From NCBI GenBank assembly GCA_013213785.1, contig JABSPZ010000006.1, positions 310,001 through 374,000 of the forward strand: a DNA stretch of 64,000 bases. Direction: 5' to 3'. Of the stretch, positions 56,696 through 62,729 are shown one piece after another (the stretch's first letter is position 1; each line of letters opens with the position of its first letter). The notes beneath the pieces were generated by a model that saw only the letters and a program-made list of their open reading frames with translations, searched no databases and had not been told where the DNA came from. Source of the stretch: Henriciella sp. (GTDB lineage Bacteria > Pseudomonadota > Alphaproteobacteria > Caulobacterales > Hyphomonadaceae). A program made the position numbers and the translations under genes.

Positions 56696-57274
56696 ATGGT
56701 CACTCAGCAACAACGCTCTGATTCAACGCGCGAAAAACTTCTGGCCGCGTTTAGAACCTCGTTTTTGAAACGGGGATTTGAGCAAACAACGGTGCAGTCA
56801 GTGCTCACCGAGACAGGCCTGAGCAAAGGGGCCATGTACCATCACTTCCGAAGCAAGTCTGAGATCATCGAAGCGCTCTACGAACATGAATCCCGATCTG
56901 CGATCGCCAAAGTCTTCGCGGCGCCAACTGAAAACACATCCGCACTGTCTCGTCTCAAGTCCGCCTATCTGGAATGGACCAAGATCGTAAAAGACCCGAA
57001 CATCGCGAGAATTCTGTTCGAGATTGGCCCCGCCGCAATCGGCGAGCAAAGGGCGAGAGAAATAGAAGATACTGCCAGTCGAAAATCGATTAGACGGCTT
57101 CTCGACAAAGCCGTCGAGGCTGGAGAAATCACGCCGCCAGATCCCGACCTACTGATCTCGCTGCTAAACGCTTTGGTCGCGGAGGCGGCGCTCTATCAAT
57201 TGCGCTCCGGTGATGATGCCCAAGCCTCTTTGGAGCTCTCAATCGACGGCATGTTCCAAGCCATGCGCGGTTAG
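56696..57274 (+). CDS. TetR/AcrR-family transcriptional regulator
   Basis: 192 residues. The N-terminal HTH (STREKLLAAFRTSFLKRGFEQTTVQSVLTETGLSKGAMYHHFRSKSEI) is standard TetR_N; the C-terminal helical ligand domain is specific to this protein. The ribosome site is AGAGGGAGC. It probably represses the divergent SnoaL-like gene via the palindrome. It is the last clearly chromosomal gene before the mobilization island. Confidence 0.93.
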   Translation: MVTQQQRSDSTREKLLAAFRTSFLKRGFEQTTVQSVLTETGLSKGAMYHHFRSKSEIIEALYEHESRSAIAKVFAAPTENTSALSRLKSAYLEWTKIVKDPNIARILFEIGPAAIGEQRAREIEDTASRKSIRRLLDKAVEAGEITPPDPDLLISLLNALVAEAALYQLRSGDDAQASLELSIDGMFQAMRG

Positions 57275-57308
57275 CGCGCTACGCCGCAAAATTTACGTTT
57301 TAAGAAAA

Positions 57309-57416
57309 ATGGTGGATCACAATGATCCACACTTGAACCAATTCTTTGAGAACTTAGCAGCTTGGGAAGAACAACTAAAGGACGAAAATATCGACTTTGA
57401 GGAGCTGGGACTATGA
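57309..57416 (+). CDS. Small ORF at the start of the mobilization module
   Basis: 35 residues (MVDHNDPHLNQFFENLAAWE then acidic). Its TGA overlaps the ATG of mobC by 4 nt, and its amphipathic, acidic composition looks protein-like. Ribosome site is weak (AAGAAAA). It may be an accessory relaxosome peptide, or only a coupling ORF for mobC translation. Low certainty. Confidence 0.4.
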   Translation: MVDHNDPHLNQFFENLAAWEEQLKDENIDFEELGL

Positions 57417-57874
57417 GGCGGCCCGGTGGAACCAAAGTTTATGAGACATTCTCCCATGCAGCAGCGGGTGATGTCTATATCCGGCCATCCCGTAAACGAG
57501 AGAAGCCCTCGGGGCATCGTTTGTCCGTTCGATTAAATGAAGCTGAGCATGCCTATCTGCTTACCCAGGCAGGCGTTCAAACTCTAAGTAATTACGTGCG
57601 AGATGTGCTTCTCGGTGAGTTTGCATCGAACTCACGATCACGTCCATTGAAGCGCAAACGCTCCCCGAAGACGGATACTAAAGCAGTCGCGAAGGCATTA
57701 GCTTTACTCGGTCAGTCTCGCTTAGCTGCAAACGTCAATCAAATTGCGAAACTCGCCCATATGGGCGCTCTGCCGGTCACAGATGATTTAACTGAGGAGC
57801 TGCACTCCGCCTGCGCTGATATCGCAGCGATGCGAGCAGCTCTAATGAAAGCGCTGCATGGAGCTTCAAAGTGA
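57413..57874 (+). CDS. mobC: Plasmid mobilization relaxosome protein MobC
   Basis: 153 residues. The central KREKPSGHRLSVRLNEAEHAYLLTQAGVQTLSNYVRDVLLG is a ribbon-helix-helix-like region of MobC proteins, and LAANVNQIAKLAHMGALP is the conserved MobC C-terminal motif. MobC binds oriT and assists strand opening by the relaxase. It overlaps the relaxase start (GTG overlapping TGA) by 4 nt. Confidence 0.85.
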   Translation: MRRPGGTKVYETFSHAAAGDVYIRPSRKREKPSGHRLSVRLNEAEHAYLLTQAGVQTLSNYVRDVLLGEFASNSRSRPLKRKRSPKTDTKAVAKALALLGQSRLAANVNQIAKLAHMGALPVTDDLTEELHSACADIAAMRAALMKALHGASK

Positions 57875-59097
57875 TCTTGGTCGGCAATTCACGTGGCGGA
57901 GCGAGAGAGCTCGCGGCGCATCTGCTCAAAGATGAAAATGATCATGTTGAGATACATGAGCTACGTGGTTTTGCTTCAGAAGGTTTGAAGGATGCCCTGT
58001 CGGAAATTCAAGCGATCAGCAAAGGTACGCAATGCCGTCAATTTATGTTCGCGCTTTCTATGAACCCGCCAGAGGAGGAGACTGTTAGCATTGAAGTCTT
58101 TGAGTCAGCCATCGAGCAAATCGAGTTGCGCCTTGGTTTAGTAGACCAACCTCGAGCCATCGTCTTCCACGAGAAAGAGGGGCGTCGTCATGCTCATGTT
58201 GTTTGGTCACGCATAAAGGCCGATGAGATGAAAGCAATCCATTTACCCTACTTTAAGCGAAAACTGAATTCTATCGCGAGGGATTTATACCTAGAGCACG
58301 ATTGGCAAATGCCAGACGGGTTTCGTGACCCGAGCTTAAGTAACCCCCTGAACTTCACGCACGCCGAATGGCAGCAAGCTAAACGCTCATATATCGATCC
58401 GAGAGAGATCAAACAGGTATTCCAAAAGGCTTGGGAAAGATCAGACTCCAAGGCCGCGTTCATTGCAGCACTAGAAGACAAAGGTTATCGCCTTGCCCGG
58501 GGGAGGAAGAGCTTTGTCGCTGTCGATGTCCATGGTGAAATCTACTCTGTTGCCAGGCAAGCGAAGGTCAAAGTGCGTGATCTTAAAGCGCGCTTGGGCG
58601 ACCCGAATGACTTGCCAAGCATTGAGTCTGTTCAGGCTGAGTACAAAGCAGACATGGCTCAAAAGCTCGGGGCATTCCAAAGAGACTTGATCGCTCAATC
58701 GTCGAGACACGCCTATGATTTCAAAAAGCGCCACACCGCACTAATTGATCGTCAAAGGGAAGAGCGTCTGCGCCTTTCAGAGAATCAAAAGACGAGATGG
58801 ATACAAGAAACGAAAAGGCGTCAGTCGCGTTTCCGGAACGGCCTTAAAGGCCTTTGGGATCGGTTACGGGGTGAACATGGCCGGATTGCCAAACAGAACA
58901 CTGAAGAAGCCGCGTACGCTTTGAACCGCGATCACCGCGAAAAGGCTGATCTATCCAAGCGGCATCTCTCCGAAAAGAGGTCCTTGAAAGCTCAAGTTCA
59001 AACCCTGCGTGAGGAATATGCCGAGCAGCACCGAACTCTAAGTCAAGATATTGAGCACTTACGAGCTCGACTAAGTTCTCCAACCTTGGAACCATAG
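57871..59097 (+). CDS. Relaxase/mobilization nuclease without an N-terminal tyrosine
   Basis: 408 residues, GTG start. The HUH metal motif HEKEGRRHAHVVWSR (H100, H107, H109) and the N-terminal NSRGGARELAAHLLK with NDHVEIHELRGF match the relaxase family (PF03432) found on rhizobial/rhodobacterial mobile elements. No Tyr occurs before residue 127, downstream of the HUH motif. His17, His25 and His29 are candidates for a nucleophile, as His is used in MOBV enzymes. The C-terminal ~150 residues are highly charged and helical. Confidence 0.85.
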   Translation: MILVGNSRGGARELAAHLLKDENDHVEIHELRGFASEGLKDALSEIQAISKGTQCRQFMFALSMNPPEEETVSIEVFESAIEQIELRLGLVDQPRAIVFHEKEGRRHAHVVWSRIKADEMKAIHLPYFKRKLNSIARDLYLEHDWQMPDGFRDPSLSNPLNFTHAEWQQAKRSYIDPREIKQVFQKAWERSDSKAAFIAALEDKGYRLARGRKSFVAVDVHGEIYSVARQAKVKVRDLKARLGDPNDLPSIESVQAEYKADMAQKLGAFQRDLIAQSSRHAYDFKKRHTALIDRQREERLRLSENQKTRWIQETKRRQSRFRNGLKGLWDRLRGEHGRIAKQNTEEAAYALNRDHREKADLSKRHLSEKRSLKAQVQTLREEYAEQHRTLSQDIEHLRARLSSPTLEP

Positions 59098-59100
59098 ACG

Positions 59101-59379
59101 ATGTCACCTGAAGATAAGAAACGGCTGGAACGCGAAGCAGAGATCGCCAAGGCTACCCGCGGGCCGAATTATTCCAGACTTCTCGAGTCGATCTCACGCA
59201 ACAAAGCGGAATATCAAAAACGTAAACAGGCTCAGGAAGTAGTGAATGCCAAAGCTCGCATAAGACTGGTCCATGGTTACGTCCCACAAGACACAAGTGC
59301 TGCGCAGCGCTTAGATGCGTCCAGAAGACAGACTACCGCTCGTGTGCACGCCATGCGCCGGTCTGCGCCTAAAATCTAA
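59101..59379 (+). CDS. Small hypothetical protein of the mobilization module
   Basis: 92 residues, very basic (many Lys/Arg) and helical (EDKKRLEREAEIAKATRG, RNKAEYQKRKQAQEVV). It starts 3 nt after the relaxase stop. It could be a DNA-binding accessory. Family unknown. Confidence 0.5.
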   Translation: MSPEDKKRLEREAEIAKATRGPNYSRLLESISRNKAEYQKRKQAQEVVNAKARIRLVHGYVPQDTSAAQRLDASRRQTTARVHAMRRSAPKI

Positions 59380-59387
59380 TGTAGACT

Positions 59388-59527
59388 GGGTTCCATACAG
59401 GAATTCCTGCCTCGTGGCGAACAGCGGGTGTGCAAACGGAAGGACAGAATCGTTGGCGGGCGCAGGCGCTGGCGCCGAGCCTCGGGAGACCAGCGATTCT
59501 GATCATAGTGCGCCGAGGGTGGAACCC
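59388..59527 (+). other. Highly self-complementary element (possible structured RNA or DNA site)
   Basis: Nested inverted repeats fold the stretch into one compact structure. The outer arm GGGTTCCA (59388-59395) pairs with TGGAACCC (59520-59527). CCTC-GT-GGCG (59410-59419) pairs with CGCCGAGG (59511-59518). CAGAATCGTTGG (59445-59456) pairs with CCAGCGATTCTG (59490-59501, one wobble). A 12-nt palindrome CAGGAATTCCTG sits inside the outer arm, and a GC-rich apical part (GGCGC...GCGCC) closes it. It contains no protein-like ORF. It lies between the mobilization genes and the peptide precursor. Not recognised as attC, RNase P, tmRNA or SRP RNA. Confidence 0.65.
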
Positions 59528-59690
59528 TAAGACTTTTGAAATTCAATAAGGAGCCCAGACCCAAGAAGTTTGTGCTTTCCAATTATCCTTTGTCGGTTAT
59601 TGTAACACCAGCGATCAAGGTAGTGGTGAAGCGCTACCCGCGTCGTTGTCGGCGTTAGTGCCGAAGTGAAAAGATATGTGGAGATATCAA
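59528..59690 (+). promoter_or_regulatory. Leader region of precursor 1 with two hairpins, the first with a GTGAAG loop
   Basis: Hairpin 1 (59619-59638) is GGTAGTG-GTGAAG-CGCTACC, a 7-bp stem with one wobble. Hairpin 2 (59649-59664) is TCGGC-GTTAGT-GCCGA. They are followed by ATGTGGAGATATCAA just before the start codon. The minus-strand precursor has a hairpin with the identical loop and nearly the same start context. No strong promoter is visible in this stretch. Confidence 0.6.
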
Positions 59691-59924
59691 ATGCGTGACA
59701 TTAAACACGACGAATTGGATTTGGTGGGCGGAGGACGTAAGGTCAGCCTATTTTTTGGATTTCAGCCCGGTAACCCGCGCGGTGAGATTCTGCCTGAAAT
59801 TCAAGATTTGCAGATTCAAACAGGAAACAGAGCGATCACGCGCGGTGGACTTCCGAACTTGTTCGGATTGCGTGGATCAACCAGAGCCGATTGGTCGATC
59901 AGTCACCTAAGCGACCTGTTTTAG
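59691..59924 (+). CDS. Double-glycine leader peptide precursor 1 (microcin-like)
   Basis: 77 residues from ATG 59691. The leader MRDIKHDELDLVGGG fits the double-glycine type cut by C39 peptidase-ABC exporters. The core (~62 residues) has no Cys and is rich in Gly, Leu and Arg (NRAITRGGLPNLFG, DWSISHLSDLF). The ribosome site is GGAG at 59680. It lies upstream of the HlyD-type adaptor in the same direction. It could be a microcin or a signalling peptide. Confidence 0.7.
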   Translation: MRDIKHDELDLVGGGRKVSLFFGFQPGNPRGEILPEIQDLQIQTGNRAITRGGLPNLFGLRGSTRADWSISHLSDLF

Positions 59925-59956
59925 TTCTACGGAAGAAACTCAGTTTAAATTTAAGA

Positions 59957-60011
59957 GGCGTGTGGCTCAGCAGTTTGGGGTTTTCTAACCCCGAGTGAAG
60001 AAGCACACGCC
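59957..60011 (+). other. Nested inverted repeat between precursor 1 and the adaptor gene
   Basis: GGCGTGTG (59957-59964) pairs with CACACGCC (60004-60011), and inside it GGGGTT-TTCT-AACCCC (59977-59992) forms a second hairpin. There is no strong T run, so it looks like an attenuator, processing site or partial terminator that lets more precursor than adaptor mRNA accumulate (inference). Confidence 0.5.
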
Positions 60012-60045
60012 CATCAGCTTTTAACCCAACTGGTGGAGCACTTGC

Positions 60046-61287
60046 ATGTCCTCAGATTTGTTTCGTGAGGAGGCGCTGGAGTTTCAGAGCGCTTCCAATT
60101 CTCGTTTCGGAAAACCCACAGGAGTGTTGCCGCCCTCTTGGGTATTGATCACCCTATTTTTGGCGGCCTTCATGGCGGCACTTATCATTTTCCTGCTTTC
60201 GGTAGATTTCGCTCGCAAGGAAACCGTGCGAGGTAAGCTGCGTGTAGATGGAGCAGAGGCTAAGCTATATGCCCTTGAGCCTGGCCTCATTACCAAAGTG
60301 ATGGTGGAAGATGGCCAGGCGGTGAATGCGGGTGATCCAATCGCCGAGATCACTTCTGAGCGTTATATGAGCGATGGTGGCGCGCTAAGTGAAGCCACGT
60401 TAAAGCAGCTGGAGCGGGAGCAGACGACGCTTCAGCGCCGCAAGGCTGCCATTGAAACCGCATCGGACTTAAGCATCCGCGCCGCTGAACAACGATACAA
60501 TGATGCCAAGCGACAAGAGCGTGAACTAAAAGACCAACTCACCGTCGTGAAAAGACGCTTAGAGATTGCTCGAAATCGCGCAAAGGATGCTGAACAGTTC
60601 TTGGCGGAACAGTTGATCGCAGAACCGCAACTCAATGAGCGTCTAGAGGCAGCGGCCTCGCTGGAACAAATGGTGCTTCAAACCAACGGTCAAGTAAACG
60701 AAGCCGTTGCGGCCCAATCCCGCGCGGCGCTCGAAAAGCGACAGCTGCAAGCCAACCGAGATCGAGACTTAGCTGACATTGATCAACGCCTGGAGCAGAT
60801 GAACGCGCAGATCCAACGCGCGGATGCAGAAACGGTCCATATTGTTCGCTCGCCGATCGAAGGCAGGATCACGGGACTTCAGGCGAGAACTGGGGAACAG
60901 GCCCTTAATAGCATTCCGCTCGGGATCGTCTTACCTGTGGACAGCGAGCTCATCGCGGAAGTTTATCTACCGTCTAGAGCAATTGGCTTCGTAGAGCCTG
61001 GGCAGATTGTGAAGCTCCAATACGATGCGTTCCCATATCAGAAATTCGGAATTGCGTTTGGTGAAATACAGGGCGTTGCGAGCACGGCTCAGTTACCGCA
61101 AGAGCTGAATGTGGCAAGTCAAACGAGTGAGCCGCTCTACCGAGTATCCATAACTCTAGCTGAGCAAACTGTTGAGGCGTTCTCTAGAGAAATGCCTTTG
61201 CAAACGGGAATGGAATTTACGGCAGATATTGTTCTGGAAAACCGTAGACTCCTCGAGTGGTTATTGGAGCCGTTGGCGAGCAAATAG
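60046..61287 (+). CDS. HlyD/CvaA-family periplasmic adaptor for peptide export
   Basis: 413 residues. One N-terminal membrane helix (VLITLFLAAFMAALIIFLLS, ~34-53), a lipoyl/beta-barrel segment (LEPGLITKVMVEDGQAVNAGDPI), a long coiled coil (~115-270) and the second lipoyl half (SPIEGRITGLQARTGE). This is the layout of adaptors that join C39-type ABC exporters to TolC. GGAG precedes the ATG. Together with the ABC transporter on the other strand it should export the double-glycine peptides. Confidence 0.9.
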   Translation: MSSDLFREEALEFQSASNSRFGKPTGVLPPSWVLITLFLAAFMAALIIFLLSVDFARKETVRGKLRVDGAEAKLYALEPGLITKVMVEDGQAVNAGDPIAEITSERYMSDGGALSEATLKQLEREQTTLQRRKAAIETASDLSIRAAEQRYNDAKRQERELKDQLTVVKRRLEIARNRAKDAEQFLAEQLIAEPQLNERLEAAASLEQMVLQTNGQVNEAVAAQSRAALEKRQLQANRDRDLADIDQRLEQMNAQIQRADAETVHIVRSPIEGRITGLQARTGEQALNSIPLGIVLPVDSELIAEVYLPSRAIGFVEPGQIVKLQYDAFPYQKFGIAFGEIQGVASTAQLPQELNVASQTSEPLYRVSITLAEQTVEAFSREMPLQTGMEFTADIVLENRRLLEWLLEPLASK

Positions 61288-61510
61288 GCGCAAAAGTACT
61301 CATTGATGTCGCTGCTAGGCGCTTTCGGCCTGAATATTCCAAACGGCCTGAAAACTAGCTTTCTTGGAATAAATGCCCGCACTTTGAGCACCAATAATTC
61401 CAATGTTTTTTGCTGCAAAAAACCTTTGAGAACAAGATCCGGAGGGCTAACGTCGTTAGGTGCGAGAAATCGCTAACCCCTGCTGACGTGGTATGTTTCT
61501 CCAGGGAAAT
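61288..61510. other. Convergent intergenic region with repeats
   Basis: This lies between the ends of the adaptor gene (plus) and the small secreted protein gene (minus). It holds the direct repeat CGGCCTGAA (61326, 61344), an inverted repeat TATTCCAA/TTGGAATA (61335-61342, 61364-61371) and a 19-bp palindrome GTTTTTTGCTGCAAAAAAC (61405-61423). No gene is seen. One or more of these may act as terminators for the two transcripts. Confidence 0.5.
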
Positions 61511-61912
61511 TCACCCAACGGCATTGGGTTGGCATTGGTTAATGTTATCTTGCACTACCGTGAAGTGCCTTTCCCTGCCGTTGCTGCTTATAGTTATGCC
61601 TTGGAGTTGGGTCGATGCATACTCAGCTCGAATTTCAAAACACTCTTCTTTTATTTCGTGTTCGACACAAAGACGTTTGCCATCGAACGAAAGAACTTGT
61701 CCACTCACTTTATAACCATCTATATCCCAAATCATATTTCCAACTGAGTCGAAGCACAGTGACCAGTATGACGCTAAAGCGATACTGGTCCCAGGTACCG
61801 TTGCTTCGCTAAATGTGCCGTAGAAAAAAGGTCTTGGTTCTTGGGCCACCGAAGCGGCACCGATCAACAGACCTATCACAGAAATTATGATACTGCGCGA
61901 AGTTGAATTCAT
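61511..61912 (-). CDS. Small secreted protein of the peptide locus
   Basis: 133 residues from ATG 61912. Signal peptide (SIIISVIGLLIGAASVAQ) then a compact beta-rich domain with four Cys residues (SLCFDS, RLCVEH, EECFEI, NQCQPN), probably disulfide-bonded in the periplasm. It is the last minus-strand gene, 35 bp after the two-helix membrane protein. It could contribute to immunity or be cargo. No recognised family. Confidence 0.55.
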   Translation of the reverse strand: MNSTSRSIIISVIGLLIGAASVAQEPRPFFYGTFSEATVPGTSIALASYWSLCFDSVGNMIWDIDGYKVSGQVLSFDGKRLCVEHEIKEECFEIRAEYASTQLQGITISSNGRERHFTVVQDNINQCQPNAVG

Positions 61913-61947
61913 AGCATTTTCTCTAGAAGAGAGAGACGAAAGTGATT

Positions 61948-62106
61948 TCATCCCCTTCCATTGGAAGATATGAGTGACAGAATTGTAAGGGCGACGCCAA
62001 GCGTCGCCCCTACCACGTAAACACCGCTAAGCTCTTGAAACATCCATAAGTATACGGTGCCAGCGATCAGTGCCAAGCATATAAATATGGTGATCTTGAG
62101 CTTCAT
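61948..62106 (-). CDS. Small two-helix membrane protein next to precursor 2 (candidate immunity protein)
   Basis: 52 residues that start 4 nt after the precursor 2 stop. A basic start (MKLK) leads into a hydrophobic helix (ITIFICLALIAGTVYLWMF), a short polar turn (QELSG) and a second helix (VYVVGATLGVALTILSLI) ending in SSNGRG. Size, topology and position match immunity proteins of bacteriocin operons. The ribosome site is weak (GGAC), so translation is probably coupled to the precursor. Immunity function is inference. Confidence 0.65.
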   Translation of the reverse strand: MKLKITIFICLALIAGTVYLWMFQELSGVYVVGATLGVALTILSLISSNGRG

Positions 62107-62110
62107 TGAA

Positions 62111-62560
62111 CTAGTCCAGAACTGAATTGCAGTATGCTGCGGCAGTAGTCACAACCATGCTCACACCTTGCGTTACAGGACCAGCTCCTACAGAACCGAG
62201 CCAAATCAGGTCACATGCTGTACTTCCCCAATCCACGTCATCGCCAGGAGTGTTCCCAGTTGTTTCGCCGTGTACCGTTCCATTGATGACATAGTTGCCA
62301 CTCGGAAGTTGACACGGCCCGAAATCACTGGCGCCGCAGGCGCCGACTTGCATTTGGCCAGTAGAAATCATCCCATGAACTGCCCCGCTGTTATTGTTGC
62401 CGAGGTAACCCGTATTTGCGTTACCAAGCGGGTCAGCTAGACCGATAACTGGCGCACCTCCTGGATCGTTAACAGATCGGCCGCCGTCGGTGACGCGATG
62501 ATCGAGCCAACCCGTTCCACCTGCTACAGTTCCAATTTCTGAAGTTTTTAGTTCTCTCAT
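62111..62560 (-). CDS. Double-glycine leader peptide precursor 2 (large, Cys-containing)
   Basis: 149 residues from ATG 62560, which has GGAG eight bases upstream. The leader MRELKTSEIGTVAGG is of the microcin class (compare MRELTLNEI-type leaders) and ends in GG. The ~134-residue core is Gly/Asn/Ser-rich with four Cys (GACGASDFGPCQ, STACDLIW, AAYCNSVLD) and a hydrophobic C-terminal stretch (GPVTQGVSMVVTTAAAY). It is larger than most class IIb microcins. It precedes the small membrane protein and follows the ABC transporter. Confidence 0.75.
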   Translation of the reverse strand: MRELKTSEIGTVAGGTGWLDHRVTDGGRSVNDPGGAPVIGLADPLGNANTGYLGNNNSGAVHGMISTGQMQVGACGASDFGPCQLPSGNYVINGTVHGETTGNTPGDDVDWGSTACDLIWLGSVGAGPVTQGVSMVVTTAAAYCNSVLD

Positions 62561-62593
62561 TTGCATATCTCCACATGCAGTTTTCAATAAAAT

Positions 62594-62646
62594 GGGGATT
62601 TGCAAAGCTTGCTTATCCCCTCTCAAAACCGGTGCTTCACCACCGG
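62594..62646 (-). promoter_or_regulatory. Leader region of precursor 2 with two hairpins, the first with a GTGAAG loop
   Basis: On the minus strand the first hairpin is CCGGTG-GTGAAG-CACCGG followed by TTTT (62646-62625). The second is GGGGAT with ATCCCC, inner GCAA/TTGC and a symmetric TT/TT internal loop (62620-62594). The start context ATGTGGAGATATGCAAATG is nearly that of precursor 1. The first hairpin plus T run could be an attenuator. Confidence 0.6.
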
Positions 62647-62667
62647 ATGCCCAAAGGCATGAATGAG

Positions 62668-62695
62668 AGGTTAACCAAGACAAAAACTGTGTCAA
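62668..62695 (-). promoter_or_regulatory. Probable sigma-70 promoter of precursor 2
   Basis: On the minus strand a perfect -35 TTGACA (62695-62690) is followed after 16 bp by TAACCT (62673-62668). It lies between the ABC transporter stop and the precursor leader, so the precursor can be transcribed separately from the transporter. Confidence 0.55.
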
Positions 62696-62729
62696 CTCAG
62701 ATATTTATGAAAGAACAATAATGGAACAT

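Noticed and set aside
59388-59527. Integron attC site, tmRNA, RNase P RNA or SRP RNA as identity of the folded element
   Set aside because: The RYYYAAC/GTTRRRY core sites of attC are missing, and none of the conserved sequence blocks of these RNAs is seen.
57275-59690. Integrase, transposase or flanking att direct repeats of a complete mobile element
   Set aside because: No such gene or clear direct repeats are visible; the island's right end is outside the window.
61410-61747. Plus-strand frames of 84-101 codons opposite the small secreted protein
   Set aside because: They have no ribosome site, and the minus-strand frame has a proper signal peptide and Cys pattern.
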